A stretch of DNA of 64,000 bases, taken from contig OX621234.1 of the NCBI GenBank assembly GCA_951640165.1, positions 7,011,001 to 7,075,000 of the forward strand, read 5' to 3'. The notes under the pieces were generated by a model. The model was not told the origin of the DNA and ran no database searches. It saw only the letters and a list, made by a program, of their open reading frames with translations. A program made the position numbers and the translations under genes. Shown here piece after piece: positions 57,545-64,000 of the stretch. Each line of letters starts with the position of its first letter. Position 1 is the stretch's first letter. This stretch comes from Pseudoips prasinana (taxonomy: Eukaryota > Arthropoda > Insecta > Lepidoptera > Nolidae).

Positions 57545-58807
57545 TTAAATTCATTTAACAAGATTTTTTTAATATCTTTCATTGTGTTCGTTTTTATATT
57601 TTGTTTCTTACCTTTCATACACTGTCTACAGAACAAAATTATCAACATAGTAAAAAGTATTTGAGGCCATATTTGATAGACAAACGTATTGTTGTATTGT
57701 AGGGCCCAGAAAGAACAACAGGATCATCCCAACACCATCCCCTGCGTATTTAATTGACTAAGGTATACACCAGTTCATACCAAAAAGTGACTAAGGCAAA
57801 CCGGTCTAAATAGCAACTTAATTGAAATCTTCGACGAGACCTGATTCAGTAATGAAAGGCTGATGATAAAATGAATTAAAAAAAAAAACAAGTCATTAAT
57901 GTAACAATAGTGTTGTCGTATCTTGGATTTTTAAACTAATTTCTCTTTGCGGCTTCAATGGTAACATTTTAATGCTATATGTTTACAAATTTTACTCTTA
58001 ATAATGACTGGCCTTGTTATCGAGGTCCATGCAAGCCTATGTTTGTGCTACAAATGCCCTTTAATATCTTAACAGGCTACTATATGTTATATAGCCGTAT
58101 TTAGTCAAGAGCTTTATTAATTTAATATATAACGTAAGTCGTACTGACATAGAATTTAATGACTAATTGAATGTAAAGAGGCCTTTATAAGAAATTTAAT
58201 ATAACTATTTTTCCATATTAAATGACATGCGATTGAATAGAGCTATAGGCAAGCCCGCTTGCTGTGATGTTTGCAGTGTCTATTATATATGTAAGGAGAA
58301 TTACAATCTCCGCAGTTTTCGATGTACAGGTAATCTAATAATTAATCAATTTTTCAATGTTGCTTAACCCCGTAATTGATGCAACAAAGCCAGTGTGTTG
58401 AGATAAATAATGTAAACAATCATTAGATAAAAAGAGAGAAGAATACGCTTCAGTGGCGGATTTGCCCTAAGGCCCAGTAGGCCCGGGCATAGCGCGGCAA
58501 ATAGTGATAAAAAAAATCACAGATGATAGCAACAAATAACTCAAACCCAAAGTTCCAAAACATTTAAAAGTGTGAGCATATTATGGCGGGCCGCACTACA
58601 CCGCAAGGTATAATATTAATCTTCCTATATATTTTTTTTACTTTTTAGAAATATATTTTAAAATGATAAAACTTGACAGTTAAGTAAATTCATTATAGTC
58701 TATATGATGGATGCTGAGAAAGGGGCGGCACATAACCTGGGGTCTAGAGCGGCCAAGACTGCAAATCCACCACTGATAAGCTTGCTATCTCATATGTATT
58801 TTTAAGA

Positions 58808-59169
58808 GGCCTATTACAGTCCACTAGCGCCGCCAATCGAAAAAATGTCATAACTCGTAAATAGAATCAAAAATACAAAATGTGTTCTATTATTACTGTG
58901 GAAAAGGCAATAACGTAATTGTATAACACCTTATCAACACTTGAAATATAGCTGTTTAGCTAAATCGTGCATTCAAAACATAAACGGCCGTTTTTGTTAC
59001 AAATGCACGATTTAGCTAAACAGCTATATTTCAAGTGTTGACAATGTGTTATAAAATTACGGTATTGCCTTTTCTACAGTAATAATAGACCACATTTTGT
59101 ATTTTTGATTCTATTTACGAGTTATGACATTTTTTCGATTGGCGGCGCTAGTGGACTGTAAAAGGCCCC
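58808..59169. mobile_element. Hairpin MITE with TTAA flanks, copy 2 (362 bp)
   Basis: TTAA at 58804-58807 and 59170-59173. It is nearly identical to copy 1 (few substitutions by eye), 1.3 kb away and in the same orientation. Confidence 0.85.
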
Positions 59170-59199
59170 TTAAGGATTTATCCGGCTCATGACAGATCG

Positions 59200-60060
59200 A
59201 TTCCTTAGAAATTAAGCTAGGCAAATTTATTGCTTAACTTGAAAACGTTGATGTAGGTAGCTAAAACGAGACAGAACCAACGAATCGATTGTTTATATTT
59301 TTATCTCTTCATATTGATGCAACGTTTGACCACCAAGATAATTGGCAGAAGGGGCCATCGCCCGTTTAACAATCAGGGCATTTATTTGCGAATTATATCC
59401 ATTTTAATTTGGTGTAATATTAATGTTAGTTGGTATTACTGCGATTGATATATTTTGCGACGGCTACATTTTGGTGGCAGTTATTTATTCACTGCATCTC
59501 TTTCTATCAAAGTCAGAATTGGGCAGAGTATGTTGAGAGGTGACGATCTATTTCAATTGCTGGTTCGGAGCATATAATTAGTAGACAATTTCTAATCTGA
59601 GGTCAACCATTAAATTAAATTGATAGTATTACAAAAGCCATGTTCATCAAAACTTGCTTAGGAAGAAATGAGATGGTATTCGAATATATTTTTTTTCAGA
59701 CTACGACCGAACTAGGGAATTTAATCCGAAAGTCGAAGTCAAGGCGAATGTCTTAGCCGCTGCGCCACTCGTGCAGTCTACTATTTTTTTAGTTAGGGAT
59801 TGAAATAGTAACCGTTCTGTTTCTTTATTTACCTGTCTGCTTAAAGTTTTAACAAAAGACAGATATAAAAACAACGAGTGCGCTTTAGATCACAAAACTG
59901 ATGTAATACTTAAATATACAAAACGATACTGATTATGAGAGAAAGAAAATTATCTGCACTAATTTATATCTCCCTCTCAACTTCCGTTCGCCTCCCCCGA
60001 TCACACTTTTCGTAACGCGTCCCTCGTGACCACCACAGCTTACCCCTCAAGTCTACGTAA
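59200..60060. other. Stretch without a gene
   Basis: Apart from the SINE D fragment at 59695-59778 nothing is recognised. Confidence 0.4.
59695..59778 (-). repeat. SINE D fragment
   Basis: TAGCCGCTGCGCCACTCGTG and a flanking CTAGGGAATTTAATCC remain; the middle is deleted. Confidence 0.6.
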
Positions 60061-60103
60061 AGAAGTTTTTATTGAATAACTAATTATAATTGATTAAATG
60101 ACG

Positions 60104-60314
60104 GTCACCGTAGCCTAGTTGGTAGTGCTCCTGCCTACGAAGTTGGTGGTCCTGGGTTCGAATCCCAGTAAGTGCAAATATTTGTATGATGAGCATGAAT
60201 ATTTGTTTCTGAGACATGGATGTTTTTTATGTATATAAATATTTATCTATCTATATAAGTATGTATATCGTCGCCTGGTACCCATAGTACAAGCTTTGCT
60301 TAGTTTTGGGCTAG
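60104..60314 (+). repeat. SINE E
   Basis: Head CACCGTAGCCTAGTTGGTAG and box B GGGTTCGAATCCC. It ends early in the shared tail. Confidence 0.82.
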
Positions 60315-60424
60315 GTATTATTATTATGTTTCAAAATGAATCTTGCCTATAAATTCTTATTATGTCTCTCGTAGGAATACAATAATAATAATTTAATAAT
60401 AAGTATGTATGTGTCGTGTCATAA

Positions 60425-60495
60425 CCTCCCAAGATGATTCTTGGAGGTTTTTGTCCAACTGTGGACTTTTTACAGCTATTATAGTGATGTGTCAT
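60425..60495 (+). repeat. GATGATGATG-tailed repeat, short end
   Basis: CCCAAGATGATTCTTGGAGG and GTGGACTTTTTACAGC match 41715-41770. Confidence 0.55.
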
Positions 60496-60557
60496 GTTGT
60501 AGCTTTATATTCCCAATCGACGTCGATAGATAAATGTTATGTATATTTTAAGTAATG

Positions 60558-60683
60558 TACACGCGGCTACATATCAAGCTATACATTTCCAATATAAGCT
60601 GACCTCTCAGTGTATGGAAGCCCTATACAACACGAAATTAATTTATACTGGAAATGTGTAGCTTGATCTGTAGCCCTGTGTAC
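60558..60683. mobile_element. MITE family G
   Basis: TACACGCGGCTACATATCAA with the inverse end GCTTGATCTGTAGCCCTGTG. Confidence 0.75.
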
Positions 60684-60825
60684 TCCTGTATAGATTATTT
60701 GTACCTACATACTACAGTCAATCATTACGATTATAATTTAAGACTCCGATGAGTGTCACTTCTCGATACGGTGACTCAATTAGTAATACCTAAACAAATC
60801 TTAATTCAAACATATCTATTAATTT

Positions 60826-61014
60826 GTGGGCGGCTGGTAGACACTTGCCTTTCAGGCCGCAGGTCGTGGGTTCGATTTCCACCCAGAATAGATATTTGTG
60901 TGCATGAAAATGTCTGTTTATCCTGTGTCCGTAATTATCTATATAGGAATTTATTTACAAAAAAATATAGTATTTGTTTTATATCAATTATCTGATATCC
61001 ATAGTACAATCTAA
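60826..61014 (+). repeat. SINE A, diverged
   Basis: Box B GGGTTCGATTTCC and the GATATTTGTGTGCATGAA core. The 3' end is degraded. Confidence 0.72.
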
Positions 61015-61064
61015 AAGAATAACATATTTTGTTGCAACTATAACGAAAAGTTATGTATTAATAA

Positions 61065-61318
61065 TAATATCCTGAGACATGATTCAGACACGGCCATCTC
61101 ATCTCAAACTAAGCAGATCTTGTACCATGGAAACCAGATAACTGATATATTACATATACGACTTTTCTTTTGTAAATACATACTTACATGGAAAATTACA
61201 ACCAGACTCAGGACAAACAGACATGTTCATGCACACAAATATCAATCCTGTGTGGGAATCGAACCCACGACCTCTGGCGAGAAAAGCAAGCATTTACCAA
61301 CCACGCCAACCAGCCTGT
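61065..61318 (-). repeat. SINE A
   Basis: Inverse copy: GACACGGCCATCTCATCTCA to GGGAATCGAACCCACGACC. Confidence 0.8.
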
Positions 61319-61586
61319 CTGTTGTTCTAAAGTTTTGCTGAAAGATTCCGATTTCTTTATCGAAATCGGTTCAGGCGTTCAAAACGACTCGCACTTACCA
61401 ACAGCTTTGCATGTTTTCATATAGATATGATTGAATTAAAAGATTGCTTTCACCGGATTCATGCAGTCATATAAAAGTCCCATACTGACAATAATATTGG
61501 TAGGTGGCGCTCATCTTATACTTCTAATATTGTCATGTTTATAATACGAGGCTATCAAAGTGTTAATATTAACACTTTTGTTGTCC

Positions 61587-61915
61587 AGCACCCGACTAGT
61601 GGGTCGAAGACATGTTGGCATGCCCAGCACCCGACTAGTGGGTTGAGGACATGTTGGCATGCCCAATACCCGACTAGTGGGTTGAAGACATGTTAACATG
61701 CCCAGCCTCCGACTAGTGGGTTGAAGACATGTTAGCATGCCCAGCACCCGACTAGTGGGTTGAAGACATGTTGGCATGCCCAGCACCCGACTAGTGGGTT
61801 GAAGACATGTTGGCATGCCCAGCACCCGACTAGTGGGTTGAAGACATGTTGGCATGCCCAGCACCCGACTAGCGAGTTGAAGACATGTTAGCATGCCCAG
61901 AACCCGAATAAAGGG
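61587..61915. repeat. 39-bp minisatellite array, about 8.5 units
   Basis: Unit core CACCCGACTAGTGGGTTGAA then GACATGTTGGCATGCCC. 39 is a multiple of three, which explains the open minus-strand frame with a 13-residue period. More units lie at 62497-62595. Confidence 0.93.
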
Positions 61916-62130
61916 TTCATAGTGTGGCTGCGAAAGTGTTAAGATTTCAACTAGAATTTACAAATATTATTTACGTTGTTAGATATATATTTTGCAGATC
62001 TGTCGTTTGTATTTGCTATTATTCCTACCCACTACCGTCCTCTTGTGATGTTAAACATAAAATTGTATTTATTTATTATATAAGTAAATATTGTCTAATA
62101 GAATAATATGTACTTCTTATCCACTTTCTT

Positions 62131-62338
62131 TAAGGCCTGCGCAAACTATACTGGCGGGCAAAATATCCGCGGCACGCTCCTATTAGTACCATTATAAGGA
62201 TGTACTTTCGCGCAATACCCTCATGTCGCCTGGCGGCATACGCAAACAAACTGCCGCCTAACCACTTAACGTCAGTAATAATAAGAGATCGCCGCGGATA
62301 TTTTGTCCGCAATTGTCCGGCGTCTGCGCAAGCTCTTA
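62131..62338. mobile_element. MITE-like element, 208 bp
   Basis: TAAGGCCTGCGCAAAC and the inverse TGCGCAAGCTCTTA at the ends; inner pair AAAATATCCGCGG/CCGCGGATATTTT. Confidence 0.62.
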
Positions 62339-62496
62339 GATTGATCTATCGACCTCGATAAGCCTTGTTCAGATTGCCAAATAAGGAGACAAATGCGTAC
62401 AAAGTAATTTCAATTATACATCTCCCTTGTAAAACATCCTACTGATATAATAAAAGTGAAAAAAAATCAGATAGTTTTTTTTTTCTATATACATCA

Positions 62497-62595
62497 AACA
62501 TGTTGGCATGCCCAGCACCCGACTAGTGGGTTGAAGACATATTGGCATGCCCAACACCAGACTAGTGGGTTGAAGACATGTTAACATGCCCAGCC
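62497..62595. repeat. 39-bp minisatellite, detached block of about 2.5 units
   Basis: Same unit as 61587-61915, 580 bp away, followed directly by the Cys-rich frame. Confidence 0.88.
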
Positions 62596-62680
62596 TTGTG
62601 GTGGTTGTTGCGGCGGTGGCTGCGGTGGGTGCTGTTGTCCCTGTAAAATAATTTACACGTGCTGCACCAAGATTTGCTAG
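62594..62680 (+). CDS. Possible terminal exon of a small Cys/Gly-rich protein
   Basis: From a possible acceptor AG at 62592-62593 the frame reads 28 codons to TAG. The peptide begins PCGGCCGGGCGGCCCPCK and ends IIYTCCTKIC; 12 of its 28 residues are Cys. No start codon is present and an in-frame TAA lies just upstream at 62582-62584, so it could only be a 3' exon. A pyrimidine tract lies at 62476-62490. The codons are GC-rich against AT-rich surroundings. The AG itself belongs to a 39-bp minisatellite unit. It resembles small Cys-rich structural proteins in composition only, and no family is assigned. Confidence 0.3.
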   Translation, partial: PCGGCCGGGCGGCCCPCKIIYTCCTKIC

Positions 62681-63077
62681 TGCAAGCCATGGTGTCTGCG
62701 TTGGTTAAGCGCCTCGGATTTGTCTCCGTTTGAAGAGTTTATCTCCGTGCTGTTTCGTTAAACTTCTACTATAAAATACATACATTAGCTGATTGCTTTT
62801 CCTGTATTTAAAAGTCAAATCTTATTTCTGTGTATTTCCATGTTGAAATGCCCCACGTTGTTCAGTTTTAAAAGCAAATTAAACATCTTAAGTTAACTCA
62901 ACTATTAGCATGTCTGAACAAGGTTTATGGTCCTATTGTATTAATAGATCGAATTTAATTACTATACTTAACAATATATGTTCGTAATATTTTTGGTGAT
63001 TTGTACTATTATCTGCTACTATTCAAGAATCAATTTTGTTGTAGGTTTTTATTTAGTTATATATACGAGTATATATA

Positions 63078-63576
63078 CAAGGTGTAACACGCCATGAACC
63101 CACTAGTCGGGTGCGGGGCATATCTTCTGTACCTACGTATAGACACGACTCAAGAAACGCTCAACCGACTAGTCGGGTGCTCGGCAATAGCAGTGTTAAG
63201 TTAAACTTTATTTTTAAAATAACGTTTACAGTTAGCCTCGGAGGCTTTGACTGCTTCACCAGACAAAACTTCGGGTTTAATATATTTATATTTCTCAAAA
63301 GAAACAATTTCACGTATATGCGAAACAGGTAGATTCTTAAGTTCTACATCGGACGGTTGCTTAGTACTAATTTCTGTACAAAACATATATATGTTTATCT
63401 AAATCTATTTAGAATTTTACAAAACATTAAGTTACTTTAACTTGAGTTAAGAAAAAATGAATTAATTAAATATAACCACTTGGTGATATACGAAACGCCC
63501 CCCTAATACACTTAGGTAAACGTTATTCTTGTATAGGGGGCGTGTTGCATGTTTATCTGCTACATGTTACACCTTG
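63078..63576. mobile_element. TA-flanked TIR element, 499 bp
   Basis: CAAGGTGTAACACG at the left and the inverse CATGTTACACCTTG at the right, each flanked by TA. The interior holds two diverged 39-bp minisatellite pieces and a hairpin GCCCCCCTAATAC/GTATAGGGGGC (63496-63543). Confidence 0.65.
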
Positions 63577-63968
63577 TAAATATATAATTACCTAATATTT
63601 ATGTACAAATATTTGTAATGATTACTGTATATTTTTACTTTTAAGATTTTGTTGCGTTATTACTATAATTATAATGTTTATGATAGATGCGTATTCAGAA
63701 AATTGTGAGGTATATTGCTCATCGGAAATTAATTGTAGATATTTAGTAAATATTGTGTAATTAATGAATGTGTCATTATATATAAATATTATCGATTTGA
63801 AATAATTAAACAATTAGTATTAATGTAAGTGTTCGTTTTATTTTATACTCAATTCAACATGTAACAATATTACTGATAAATAGTTAATTAGGACATATCA
63901 TGGGAAGAATATGGGTCTTGTGGTATAGTTGTTATCGACCAATATTCTGATTCAATTGTCTAGTTTTT

Positions 63969-64000
63969 AGGGTTCCGTAGCCAAATGGCAAAAACGGAAC
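63969..64000 (-). mobile_element. GGCCAAGTGCGAGT repeat, end only, cut by the window edge
   Basis: GGGTTCCGTAGCCAAATGGC matches the left end of the 6560 copy. The rest lies beyond 64000. Confidence 0.65.

Noticed and set aside
61511..61894. 127-residue repetitive protein on the minus strand
   Set aside because: The frame is open only because the 39-bp unit is a multiple of three; no start context or codon bias, and units continue outside the frame.
61587..61915. CRISPR array
   Set aside because: No spacers between the 39-bp units; a minisatellite.

Overview
This window is eukaryotic, animal nuclear DNA, most probably from a moth or butterfly (Lepidoptera). It is AT-rich and has GT-AG introns of 2 to 8 kb. 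It is packed with repeat families that I recognise from lepidopteran genomes: tRNA-headed SINEs, Helitrons ending in GCACAGCTAG, repeats ending in GATGATGATG, and 3' ends of CR1/Jockey-group and R1-like retroelements. The species cannot be named from the sequence. There are no bacterial-type operons, no CRISPR array and no convincing stand-alone tRNA or rRNA gene.

Only one host gene is clear. It is the 3' half of ArfGAP1 (ADP-ribosylation factor GTPase-activating protein 1) on the + strand, with exons at 25630-25781, 33730-33853, 38127-38249, 43192-43325 and 45589-45760. Spliced together they give exactly 705 nt, an open frame of 234 residues plus stop. The catalytic zinc-finger exons are not visible and must lie upstream of the window. 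The visible part carries the lipid-packing sensor helix (ALPS1) that tethers the protein to curved Golgi membranes, and a tryptophan-rich acidic C terminus. A possible terminal exon of a second, cysteine-rich gene lies at 62594-62680.

1-25.6 kb: upstream repeats or ArfGAP1 intron, made of SINEs, Helitrons, a CR1-like 3' fragment (4.1-5.0 kb), a PIF/Harbinger-like deletion element (12.4-13.3 kb), an R1-like retroelement relic (17.6-18.5 kb) and a tandem SINE duplication (19.8-20.9 kb). 25.6-45.8 kb: ArfGAP1 exons and introns. The introns hold a mariner transposon nested in a CR1-like fragment (31.6-33.4 kb), an 86-bp satellite (40.6-41.2 kb) and Helitrons. 45.8-47.2 kb: 3' UTR and MITEs. 47.2-52.2 kb: a 5-kb Russian doll in which a TA-flanked inverted-repeat element holds a second element with a 12-bp target duplication, which in turn holds two non-LTR retrotransposons, one with an 889-codon open frame. 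52.7-64 kb: MITEs, including a pair of hairpin elements flanked by TTAA, more SINEs, a 39-bp minisatellite array and a TA-flanked 0.5-kb element near the right edge.

The genes do not form a pathway. The interest lies in the insertion stratigraphy: several elements can be compared with an empty copy of their own target inside the same window. I see no new defence or metabolic system.
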